Of a stretch of 5,308 nt of DNA, positions 1 through 5,308 are shown one piece after another. A program made the position numbers and the translations under genes. Each line of letters opens with the position of its first letter. Within the stretch, counting starts at the first letter, position 1. Where the stretch lies: the NCBI GenBank assembly GCA_937901435.1, contig CALGTJ010000210.1, positions 1 through 5,308 on the forward strand, given 5' to 3'. This DNA comes from an uncultured Rhodobacter sp. (GTDB lineage: Bacteria > Pseudomonadota > Alphaproteobacteria > Rhodobacterales > Rhodobacteraceae). Below the pieces are notes generated by a model. That model was given only the letters and a program-made list of their open reading frames with translations, ran no database searches and was not told where the DNA came from.

Positions 1-84
1 CAGTCAAACACAGTCAAGCCACAACCCGATGGGTGATCAGCACACGCTTACCGACTTTGAGTCAAGACAGAACTTCTCAGGTGC

Positions 85-114
85 CATTCCGGTGACAGCA
101 GAACCGCCGGAATG
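85..114. other. Inverted repeat just past the operon stop (possible weak terminator or mRNA 3' hairpin)
   Basis: CATTCCGG (85-92) and CCGGAATG (107-114) form a perfect 8-base stem, extendable by a G-T and a G-C pair to leave a 10-base loop. On the minus strand it starts 11 bases after the isomerase stop codon, the usual place for a terminator. There is no U-tract after it, so intrinsic termination is doubtful; it may instead stabilise the 3' end. The rest of 1-124 shows no supportable gene. Confidence 0.4.
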
Positions 115-124
115 CGCAACCCCC

Positions 125-967
125 TCAGCACAGCGACGCGAACCGCTCTAAAATCGTGTCAAGCACATCGTCGGGCGCGCGTTGCCACCAATCGCGGGCC
201 GAAAAAACCTCGACTTCGCACAAACCGCCATACCCCGCGCCCTCGACCGACGCGCGAATAGATTTGAGGTCCGCGACCCCGTCGCCCATCATGCCCCGGT
301 CCAGCAGCATGTCTGACGTGTTTTCCAGCCAATCGCACAGGTGATAGCCAAAGATCCGCCCCCGCGCGCTGGCCAACGTTTCGGCCAGCGTCGTGTCCCA
401 CCACACGTGATAGACATCGACGGCGATCCCGATATTCTCAGAGCCGACCCAATCACAGACGTTCAACGCATCACGCACCGTCATAAGGCAGGTACGGTTG
501 CCGCCGAACATCGGGTTGAGCGGTTCCAATGCCAGTTTGACGGCGCGTTGTGCGGCATAGGGTGCGATCCCGTGCAGCCGCTCTGCCAGCCGTTTCTGAC
601 TGTCCAGCACGCCCTTTGTGTCAGGATCGGTGCCACCCGTGACGATGGTCAGCACCCCGGCCCCAAGCTCTGCGGCCATGTCGATGCTGGCCTTGATCTC
701 ATCGTCCGACCCGGCTTCGGCCCCCGTCAGATAGGGGGTACGGCATAGCCCTGCAACCTGCAATCCAGCCGCGCGGGCACGTTCGCCAATGTCAAAGGCC
801 CGCGCGCCGATCTCGCGTCGCCAGAACACGACACCCCCCATACCCCGCGCGGCACAGGCGTCGATGATCTGCTCTGGCGACCAGCCTGCCCCATGTCCGT
901 CCAGGTTATGGCCCAACGTGGCGGTGTTCAGCGCCAGCGCAGACTGAACCTTGGAAAAATCACGCAT
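125..967 (-). CDS. Sugar phosphate isomerase/epimerase-like TIM-barrel protein (xylose isomerase/AP-endonuclease-2 superfamily)
   Basis: A 280-residue soluble protein of the usual length for the xylose-isomerase-like TIM-barrel family, whose members isomerise or epimerise sugars, inosose or related hydroxyketones through a bound divalent metal. The four expected metal ligands are visible: Glu148 in LALEPLNP, Asp184 in VDVYHVWW, His209 in GYHLCDW and Glu251 in LCEVEVF, the same Glu-Asp-His-Glu order and spacing as tagatose/psicose 3-epimerases and IolE-like enzymes. No signal peptide or membrane segment is seen, so it should be cytoplasmic. The start is ambiguous. GTG at 970 and ATG at 967 are adjacent codons (GTGATG), and the upstream stop TGA is nested between them. 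I chose ATG, giving a TGATG one-base overlap. No Shine-Dalgarno is visible, so translation probably depends on coupling to the upstream gene. It is the last gene of the operon. Family membership is firm; the substrate cannot be read from sequence. Confidence 0.9.
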   Translation of the reverse strand: MRDFSKVQSALALNTATLGHNLDGHGAGWSPEQIIDACAARGMGGVVFWRREIGARAFDIGERARAAGLQVAGLCRTPYLTGAEAGSDDEIKASIDMAAELGAGVLTIVTGGTDPDTKGVLDSQKRLAERLHGIAPYAAQRAVKLALEPLNPMFGGNRTCLMTVRDALNVCDWVGSENIGIAVDVYHVWWDTTLAETLASARGRIFGYHLCDWLENTSDMLLDRGMMGDGVADLKSIRASVEGAGYGGLCEVEVFSARDWWQRAPDDVLDTILERFASLC

Positions 968-2118
968 CACGTCACGCCGTAGACCGCCAGCATCCGCGTC
1001 ATCCGCGCGACCGCAAGGTCGGGGTCCCGCAGCAGCCCGCAGCCATCGGCAAGGCGAAAGATTTCAGTGAAATAGGGCAAGGGCCGGGCCGATTGCGCGC
1101 CGTTGAGCATGATGAAATGGTCCTGAAACCCGTTCAGATAGGCCAGAAACACCACGCCCGTCTTGTAATACTGCGTGGGCGCGCGAAAAATCAGGCGGGC
1201 GAGCGGCACAGTCGGATCCAGCGTGGCGCGAAAGCCTGCCGTGTCGCCCTGTCCCAGCACGCTGACCGCATGAGCGGCGGCGGGGGCGATCGGATCAAAG
1301 ATGCCCAGCAAGGCATGGGAATGGCCCTGCGCGTCGCCCTCCATCAGTTCGGGATAATTGAAATCATCACCCGTATACATCCGCACGCCTGCAGGCAGGC
1401 GGCGGCGCAATTGGACCTCTTTTTCCTTGTCCAGCAACGAGATCTTGATGCCATCCACCTTGGCAACATTAGCCTCGATGATCTGAACGACCGTTTCGAG
1501 GCAATCCTCAAAGGTCTCGCCCCCCCAATACCCCGCCAGATCGGGGTCAAACATATCCCCCAGCCAGTGCAGGATGACCGGGTGATCGCATTCCGCCAGC
1601 ACCTCGCCGTAGATCCTGATGTAATCGCCGGGCGTTTGCGCGACCTTGGCCAAGGCGCGCGAGGCCATCAGGATCACCCGCGCATCAAGGCGTTGGATCG
1701 CGCTCAATTGCTCCATGTAGGCGCTTTTGATATCGTCCAGGCTGGTCGCATCGCCCGGATCAAGGTGATCCGTGCCACAGCCATTGGCCACCAGCGCATC
1801 CGGCAATTCGGCGCGGGTGCGGCGGATCAATTCCAGCGCGCCCGGCCAATCCAGCCCCATCCCGCGCTGCGCCGTATCCATCGCCTCGGCAATGCCAAGG
1901 CCAAGCCCGTGCAGATGATGGCGGAATTCCATCGTCTTGGCCCAGTCCACGCTTGCCGCGCCAATGGGGTCGCGCGCCGCAAAGGGATCGGCAACCACAT
2001 GGGTGGCAGAATAGCAGATGCGGGCGGGATTTTTGGGCAGGCGCGTCTGCGGCACGGGCGTGCCAGTCATCGTGTACGCGCTGAAACGGCCATTGGCGTC
2101 GGGAAGGGAAATCTTCAT
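967..2118 (-). CDS. DUF993 family protein, dihydrodipicolinate-synthase-like TIM barrel (probable aldolase/lyase)
   Basis: A 383-residue protein that I recognise as the DUF993 group of the DHDPS/N-acetylneuraminate-lyase superfamily, longer than the roughly 290-300 residues of classical members. The superfamily makes or breaks C-C bonds of 2-oxo acids through a Schiff base on lysine. The lysine strand is visible as KVDGIKISLLD (Lys225), and the downstream barrel segment YTGDDFNYPELMEGDAQGHS (248-267) resembles the family's GxD...GAxG region. Where DHDPS enzymes have the catalytic Tyr in a YNxP motif, this protein has VILHWLGDMFDP (181-192), so the proton-transfer chemistry may differ. The C-terminal part (about 310-383) is extra. 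The start ATG has a strong AGGAG 7 bases upstream, beginning at the last base of the preceding SDR stop codon. The gene ends in a TGATG overlap with the isomerase gene, a pairing that suggests consecutive steps. Function is unproven: it could be a 2-keto-3-deoxy-sugar-acid aldolase or a dehydratase. Confidence 0.88.
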   Translation of the reverse strand: MKISLPDANGRFSAYTMTGTPVPQTRLPKNPARICYSATHVVADPFAARDPIGAASVDWAKTMEFRHHLHGLGLGIAEAMDTAQRGMGLDWPGALELIRRTRAELPDALVANGCGTDHLDPGDATSLDDIKSAYMEQLSAIQRLDARVILMASRALAKVAQTPGDYIRIYGEVLAECDHPVILHWLGDMFDPDLAGYWGGETFEDCLETVVQIIEANVAKVDGIKISLLDKEKEVQLRRRLPAGVRMYTGDDFNYPELMEGDAQGHSHALLGIFDPIAPAAAHAVSVLGQGDTAGFRATLDPTVPLARLIFRAPTQYYKTGVVFLAYLNGFQDHFIMLNGAQSARPLPYFTEIFRLADGCGLLRDPDLAVARMTRMLAVYGVT

Positions 2119-2125
2119 CGCAACT

Positions 2126-2130
2126 CTCCT
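2126..2130 (-). promoter_or_regulatory. Ribosome binding site of the DUF993 gene, on the SDR stop codon
   Basis: Minus-strand AGGAG lies 7 bases before ATG 2118. Its first A is the last base of the SDR stop TGA (2132-2130). Ribosomes finishing the SDR gene therefore end on the next Shine-Dalgarno, consistent with coupled translation and one mRNA. Confidence 0.75.
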
Positions 2131-2900
2131 CAGAAACGGGAAACAAGAAGGCCGGCATCCGCCGCAATGACCTGTCCGGTGGTATAGGGCAGCTTGCCCG
2201 AGGCGAGTGCCGCGATGATCCCACCCATATCCTCGGGCGTACCGACGCGGGGCAGCAGGGTCAGACCCTCTTTGGCGCGCTGTTCATACTGGGCAATGAC
2301 GGGCGCGGTCATGTCGGTGGCGATCAGGCCCGGTTGCACATCGTAGACAGAGATATTCTCTCGCCCCAGCCGCACCGCCCAGGCCTTTGACACCATCGCA
2401 GCGGCAGCTTTGGACACGCAGTATTCCGCGCGCGGTTCGGCCACGGCAAGCGCGTTGGACGAGGTCACATTGACGATGGCATGGAACAGATCAGGGTCGC
2501 GCGGGCGCGCCAGCAGGCGGCGCGCAAAGGTCTGGATCAGAAAGAACATCGCCTTTGTGTTGATGGCCTGACAGCGATCATAGCTGGCCTCGCTGACGTT
2601 CAAAGGATCGCCCCGCTCCAACACGCTCACGCCCGCGTTGTTCACCAGCGTGGTCAGGGGGCCAAGGTGTGCCTCGATCTCTGCCAGCGCCTGTTCATGG
2701 GCCGACAGATCCGACACATCAAAGGGTGCGGCACAGGCGGGCACGCCCTCGGCGCGCACCGTCTCGACAGCGGTCGCCAGCTCGGCGTCCAACACCGGGC
2801 CATTCAGCGCAATCGCAAAGCCCTCTCGCGCCAAGGCCACGGCCGCGCCAAGGCCGATCCCACGGCTGGACCCGGTGACAAGGGCAACAGGTCGGCTCAT
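2130..2900 (-). CDS. SDR-family oxidoreductase, 3-oxoacyl-ACP reductase (FabG)-like
   Basis: A 256-residue classical short-chain dehydrogenase. The Rossmann glycine motif TGSSRGIG is at residues 9-16, NNAG at 87-90, the helix-4 Asn at 114 (INTKAMF), the catalytic Ser at 147 (NVTSS), the YxxxK pair at Tyr160 and Lys164, and the PG turn at 190-191. All tetrad residues are intact. Arg13 in the glycine loop favours NADP(H), but this is weak evidence. An in-frame extension to 3092 exists, but I placed the start at 2900: MSRPVALVTG begins exactly where the family begins, AAAGGAG lies 7 bases upstream, and the ATG overlaps the stop of the acyl-CoA dehydrogenase gene by four bases (ATGA). The longer version would read deep into that gene. 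FabG-like SDRs are often annotated as fatty-acid enzymes but act on many sugars and hydroxy acids, including 2-keto-3-deoxy-fuconate. The context allows either, so the substrate is open. Confidence 0.93.
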   Translation of the reverse strand: MSRPVALVTGSSRGIGLGAAVALAREGFAIALNGPVLDAELATAVETVRAEGVPACAAPFDVSDLSAHEQALAEIEAHLGPLTTLVNNAGVSVLERGDPLNVSEASYDRCQAINTKAMFFLIQTFARRLLARPRDPDLFHAIVNVTSSNALAVAEPRAEYCVSKAAAAMVSKAWAVRLGRENISVYDVQPGLIATDMTAPVIAQYEQRAKEGLTLLPRVGTPEDMGGIIAALASGKLPYTTGQVIAADAGLLVSRF

Positions 2901-4042
2901 GCGCTGGCTCCTTTGGATAGCAGTTCGCGCGCGATAATCATGCGCTGGATCTGGTTCGTGCCCTCGTAAATCTGCGTGATCTTGGCGTCGCGGTAAAGCC
3001 GTTCCACCTCGAATCCGCGAATATAGCCCGATCCGCCAAAGACCTGCACCGCATCCGCAGAGCGCGCCACGGCCATATCCCCGGCAAAGCATTTCGCCAT
3101 CGAGCAGGCCTTTGTCGCATCCGCGCCGCTGTCGATCTTATGGGCTGCGCTGTGCACCAGAAGGCGCGCGGCCTCGACGTCTTTGGCGATATCGGCCAGC
3201 AGCCATTGCACGCCCTGAAATTCCGAGATCTGCTTTTTGAATTGCTTGCGCTGGCGGGCATAATCCACTGCCGCCTCCAGCCCCGCCTGCCCGATGCCAA
3301 CGGCCAAGGCCCCGATGCCGACGCGGCCCTTGTCCAGCACACTCATCATCATGTGAAATCCGCGCCCCTCGACCCCCAACAGCGCCTCTGGCGGCAGTGT
3401 CACGTCATCAAAGGTCAGCGCGCCGACCTGACTGGCGCGCTGGCCCATCTTGTGCTCTTTAGGTCCGCGCGAGACCCCCTTGGCGTGCAGATCGACGATA
3501 AAGATCGACATGCCCCGATGCCCTGCCGCGCGATCCGTGCGCGCAAGGACAAAGCCCACATCGGCCACGGGCGCGTTGTGAATCCAGATCTTGCCGCCGT
3601 TCAGACGCCACCCCTCTCCGTCCCGGACCGCCTCGGTGCGGATGCCCGATACATCCGTGCCCGCCTCTGGTTCGGTGATGCAATAGGCAACCCGCGTTTT
3701 TGCCGCGAGAACACCGGGCAGCCACCGGGCGCGCTGTTCCACAGTGCCATGCTGCACCAGCAGGGTCGAAATCAGCTCTACCAACCCGCATTGATCCGCA
3801 ACAGAGGCATAGCCACGCGACAGTTCTTCCATCACGATTGCATAGGTCACCGTGTCAAATCCGGGACCGCCCATGTCCTCTGGCACGCAGATCCCGAACA
3901 GGCCCAACTCTGCCATCTGGGTGTAAATCTCGGCCGGAAACCGTTCTTCTCGGTCCAGCGCCTCGGCCACAGGGCGAATGACATCATCCGCAAACTGGCG
4001 CGCCATATCCCGAACCTGAACATGCATCTCAGTCATAAACAT
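2897..4042 (-). CDS. Acyl-CoA dehydrogenase family flavoprotein, short/branched-chain type
   Basis: A 381-residue protein of the normal acyl-CoA dehydrogenase length. Such enzymes use FAD to introduce an alpha-beta double bond into acyl-CoA and pass electrons to ETF. Visible are the N-terminal helical domain (about 1-110), the beta-domain motif CITEPEAGTD (121-130), the KIWIHN segment (151-156), the YARQRKQF segment (261-268), the QVFGGSGYIRGFEVERLYRDAKI region (about 333-355) and YEGTNQIQR with the catalytic base Glu360, the position used by short-chain types. His155 replaces the Thr/Ser of the WI(T/S)N motif, which normally contacts the flavin. FGxxI is altered to FKKQI. The start has GGAG 6 bases upstream. 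Met3 and Met6 are alternatives but are worse placed. It is the first gene of the four-gene minus operon, behind a TTGACC/TAAAAG promoter and a dyad. Family assignment is firm. The physiological substrate is unknown, and its company of sugar-type enzymes is unusual. Confidence 0.95.
   Translation of the reverse strand: MFMTEMHVQVRDMARQFADDVIRPVAEALDREERFPAEIYTQMAELGLFGICVPEDMGGPGFDTVTYAIVMEELSRGYASVADQCGLVELISTLLVQHGTVEQRARWLPGVLAAKTRVAYCITEPEAGTDVSGIRTEAVRDGEGWRLNGGKIWIHNAPVADVGFVLARTDRAAGHRGMSIFIVDLHAKGVSRGPKEHKMGQRASQVGALTFDDVTLPPEALLGVEGRGFHMMMSVLDKGRVGIGALAVGIGQAGLEAAVDYARQRKQFKKQISEFQGVQWLLADIAKDVEAARLLVHSAAHKIDSGADATKACSMAKCFAGDMAVARSADAVQVFGGSGYIRGFEVERLYRDAKITQIYEGTNQIQRMIIARELLSKGASA
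2908..2914 (-). promoter_or_regulatory. Ribosome binding site that fixes the SDR start
   Basis: Minus-strand AAAGGAG lies 7 bases before ATG 2900, inside the last codons of the acyl-CoA dehydrogenase gene. It supports the start at 2900 over the longer in-frame reading to 3092. Confidence 0.75.
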
Positions 4043-4073
4043 TGGGATCTCCGGTGGTTTGGCCGATTGCCAT

Positions 4074-4091
4074 AGTAACTGTGTGGTTACT
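4074..4091. promoter_or_regulatory. Operator-like perfect dyad, site 1 (acyl-CoA dehydrogenase side)
   Basis: The plus strand reads AGTAAC-TGTGTG-GTTACT: perfect 6-base inverted arms around a 6-base spacer, centred at 4082.5. On the minus strand it reads AGTAACCACACAGTTACT. It overlaps the last two bases of the predicted -10 and covers the predicted start of the operon promoter, the classical place for a repressor. A dimeric helix-turn-helix regulator is likely. The family (TetR, HxlR, GntR and others are possible) cannot be decided here, and no regulator gene lies in the window. Confidence 0.75.
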
Positions 4092-4118
4092 TTTAGGAGG
4101 GTTTCCGCCCCCGGTCAA
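4090..4118 (-). promoter_or_regulatory. Predicted sigma-70-type promoter of the acyl-CoA dehydrogenase operon
   Basis: Read on the minus strand, a -35 hexamer TTGACC (4118-4113) is followed by a 17-base spacer and a -10 hexamer TAAAAG (4095-4090), placing the transcription start near 4083. The -35 matches the consensus at 5 of 6 positions and the spacing is ideal; the -10 is moderate. The start would fall inside the dyad at 4074-4091, leaving a leader of about 40 bases before ATG 4042. This is a motif-based prediction. Confidence 0.6.
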
Positions 4119-4137
4119 GGCACCCTGCAGCTTTCCC

Positions 4138-4166
4138 TTGAACACAAGTCCGTCTTGGGTCTTAAT
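4138..4166 (+). promoter_or_regulatory. Predicted sigma-70-type promoter of the aldo/keto reductase gene
   Basis: TTGAAC (4138-4143) and CTTAAT (4161-4166) are separated by 17 bases, with a predicted start near 4173 and a leader of about 23 bases. The -35 is good. The -10 lacks the usual A at its second position, so this is weaker than the divergent promoter. Its support comes mainly from its position: the dyad at 4164-4181 sits over its -10/start just as the other dyad does in the opposite promoter. Confidence 0.5.
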
Positions 4167-4181
4167 AACCAGGTAGTTACA
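4164..4181. promoter_or_regulatory. Operator-like dyad, site 2 (aldo/keto reductase side)
   Basis: The plus strand reads AATAAC-CAGGTA-GTTACA, with 5-base core arms ATAAC/GTTAC (one mismatch) around the same 6-base spacer, centred at 4172.5. Compared with site 1 read in its own direction of transcription, 13 of 18 positions are identical, including TAACCA and AGTTAC. It covers the predicted -10 end and start of the aldo/keto reductase promoter and lies 14 bases before the ATG. It is likely bound by the same repressor as site 1. Confidence 0.7.
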
Positions 4182-4195
4182 TCGGGAGTCGGGAT

Positions 4196-5212
4196 ATGAG
4201 ACCAGAGACAAAAGTCAAATTCGGGCGCACAGGCCTAAAGGTTACGCCCTTCGGTTTTGGCACCGCCCCCATCGGCAACATCTTTCGCGAGATCGACGAA
4301 CAGACGTCAGAGGCGATGATCCAAGAGGCATGGGCGCAGGGCGTTCGCTATTTCGACACTGCGCCGATGTATGGTCACGGGCTGGCCGAGTTGCGCACAG
4401 GCCATGCGCTGCGCTGGAAAAACCGCGACGATTTCGTTCTGTCCTCCAAGGTGGGGCGCATCCTGAAACCCGCGCGCAAGGCCGACATCGACTATGCCCC
4501 ATGGACCAACGCGGGCCGCTTTACCATGCAGTTCGACTATTCCTACGACGGCGTCATGCGGTCCTTTGAGGACAGTTTGCAACGGCTCAATCTGGAACAT
4601 ATGGACATCTGTTTCATCCACGACATCGACGTGTTCACCCGCGGGGCCGAGCAGCCCGAGGTGTTTGAGCAGGCGATGGATGGCGCGTGGAAGGCCTTGT
4701 CAAAGCTCAAAGACGAAGGCGTCGTCAAGGCCATCGGCGTGGGTGTCAACGAATGGGAGGTCTGCCACGCCGCGCTGGAGCGGCGCGATTTTGACTGCTT
4801 CCTGCTGGCGGGGCGCTATACCTTGCTGGAACAGGACTCGCTGAATAAATTCCTGCCCCTGTGCGAAGAGCGCGGCGCGACGGTGGTCGTGGGCGGCGGG
4901 TTCAACTCTGGCATCCTTGCGACAGGCGCCACGGACGGCGCCAAGTATAATTACGCCCCGGCCCCCGCCGAAATCATCGACCGGGTCAAACGGATAGAGG
5001 CTTTCTGCGCAGACTACAACGTCCCCCTGCCCGCCGCCGCCCTGCAATTTGTCGTCGCGCACCCCGCCGTTGCGACCTTTATGGCGGGCACGCGCACGGT
5101 CGATCAATTGCAGCAAAACCTTGCGTGGTTCAGCCATGACATCCCGGCGGACTTCTGGGCCGATCTCAAGACAAAAGGCCTGCTGCGCCAAGACGCGCCA
5201 ACACCGGAATGA
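4196..5212 (+). CDS. Aldo/keto reductase, D-threo-aldose 1-dehydrogenase (L-fucose dehydrogenase)/pyridoxal dehydrogenase type
   Basis: A 338-residue NAD(P)-dependent aldo/keto reductase with the complete catalytic tetrad: Asp54 and Tyr59 in RYFDTAPMYG, Lys85 in VLSSKVG and His142 in FIHDIDV. The N-terminus (FGRTGLKVTPFGFGTAPIGN) and the segment LLAGRYTLLEQ with GGGFNSGIL (204-241) are characteristic of the subgroup holding D-threo-aldose 1-dehydrogenase, which oxidises L-fucose, D-arabinose and similar aldoses to lactones, and pyridoxal 4-dehydrogenase. I cannot choose between these from sequence, though the isomerase and aldolase-like neighbours favour a sugar. The start ATG has GGGAG 7 bases upstream. 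The gene is transcribed away from the acyl-CoA dehydrogenase operon and has its own promoter, with a dyad matching the one in the opposite promoter, which suggests shared control. No frameshift or missing key residue is seen. Confidence 0.93.
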   Translation: MRPETKVKFGRTGLKVTPFGFGTAPIGNIFREIDEQTSEAMIQEAWAQGVRYFDTAPMYGHGLAELRTGHALRWKNRDDFVLSSKVGRILKPARKADIDYAPWTNAGRFTMQFDYSYDGVMRSFEDSLQRLNLEHMDICFIHDIDVFTRGAEQPEVFEQAMDGAWKALSKLKDEGVVKAIGVGVNEWEVCHAALERRDFDCFLLAGRYTLLEQDSLNKFLPLCEERGATVVVGGGFNSGILATGATDGAKYNYAPAPAEIIDRVKRIEAFCADYNVPLPAAALQFVVAHPAVATFMAGTRTVDQLQQNLAWFSHDIPADFWADLKTKGLLRQDAPTPE

Positions 5213-5239
5213 CAGAGCATTTAGGCGAAACCCTTGGGC

Positions 5240-5261
5240 CGGGTCGCTATAGTTTGACCCG
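5240..5261. other. Short inverted repeat downstream of the aldo/keto reductase gene
   Basis: CGGGTC (5240-5245) and GACCCG (5256-5261) form a 6-base perfect stem with a 10-base loop, 28 bases after the aldo/keto reductase stop. No T-run follows, so it is at best a weak terminator. It could equally belong to the promoter region of the next gene, since the loop contains the -10-like TATAGT (5248-5253). Confidence 0.3.
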
Positions 5262-5299
5262 CTTGCAGGTCGGGGACCGGATTCAGACCGGGGACTGCC

Positions 5300-5308
5300 A
5301 TGTCACAC
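5300..5308 (+). CDS. Possible start of a further plus-strand gene (first three codons only)
   Basis: ATG TCA CAC (Met-Ser-His) runs into the window edge. GGGGA lies 6 bases upstream and could serve as a modest ribosome binding site. Three codons cannot identify a product, and this may not be a gene at all. Confidence 0.25.

Noticed and set aside
1..17. Direct repeat of CAGTCAA at 1-7 and 11-17
   Set aside because: Two 7-base copies at the window edge are too short to support a repeat array or CRISPR without the flanking sequence.
2..151. Open plus-strand frame from the left edge to TAA at 149-151, as the possible end of a convergent gene
   Set aside because: Fifty codons without a recognisable motif, and it would overlap the 3' end of the isomerase gene. 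Another plus-strand frame is also open to TGA at 93-95, so openness alone does not discriminate.
1093..2187. Long plus-strand open frame (364 codons) opposite the DUF993 gene
   Set aside because: It is the antisense shadow of a recognisable GC-rich gene. Its translation is rich in Arg, His and Gln without family motifs, and the opposite strand carries the real product with a strong ribosome binding site.
2901..3092. N-terminal extension of the SDR reading frame by 64 codons
   Set aside because: It overlaps the acyl-CoA dehydrogenase coding region, is low-complexity Gly/Arg-rich, and the family N-terminus with its own ribosome binding site begins at 2900.
3140..4075. Long plus-strand open frame (311 codons) opposite the acyl-CoA dehydrogenase gene
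   Set aside because: It is antisense to a clearly conserved protein and also runs across the promoter and leader of the operon; no motif is recognisable in it.
5248..5259. Promoter elements TATAGT (5248-5253) and TTGACC (5254-5259) for a downstream gene
   Set aside because: The -10-like element has no suitable -35 at the proper distance, and the -35-like element has no A/T-rich -10 about 17 bases downstream; the two are in the wrong order to form one promoter.

Overview
The window is a compact catabolic gene cluster from a GC-rich bacterium. Long GC-rich shadow frames, the Shine-Dalgarno sequences and the style of the proteins suggest an alphaproteobacterium, perhaps of the Rhodobacterales/Roseobacter type. 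That placement is inference, because no rRNA or marker gene is present.

Layout. Four genes on the minus strand form a tight operon, in transcription order: an acyl-CoA dehydrogenase (4042 to 2897), an SDR-family 3-oxoacyl-ACP-reductase-like oxidoreductase (2900 to 2130), a DUF993/dihydrodipicolinate-synthase-like TIM-barrel protein (2118 to 967) and a sugar-phosphate isomerase/epimerase-like TIM-barrel protein (967 to 125). The joints are a 4-base ATGA overlap, an 11-base gap with the next Shine-Dalgarno starting on the stop codon, and a TGATG overlap. A single aldo/keto reductase gene of the D-threo-aldose 1-dehydrogenase (L-fucose dehydrogenase)/pyridoxal dehydrogenase type (4196 to 5212) runs divergently on the plus strand.

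The 153-base divergent intergenic region (4043-4195) is the most informative non-coding part. It holds two 18-base dyads of the same design, one over the -10/start area of each predicted divergent promoter. Read in the direction of transcription, both fit ARTAACCA-N3-AGTTACW. They match at 13 of 18 positions and their centres are exactly 90 bp apart. This looks like one repressor controlling both transcription units. The regulator gene is not in the window.

How the genes may work together (inference). An aldose dehydrogenase, an SDR dehydrogenase, a class-I-aldolase-like lyase and a metal-dependent isomerase/epimerase resemble the toolkit of a non-phosphorylative sugar or deoxysugar oxidation pathway. 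The leading acyl-CoA dehydrogenase does not belong to any such pathway that I know, so the substrate of the cluster is open. The acyl-CoA dehydrogenase also carries a His where the family normally has a flavin-contacting Thr/Ser, and the DUF993 protein keeps the Schiff-base lysine motif but not the usual Tyr motif of DHDPS enzymes.

The ends. Bases 1-124 hold a short hairpin just past the operon stop and no convincing gene. Bases 5213-5308 hold a small hairpin, a short repeat and possibly the first three codons of another plus-strand gene.
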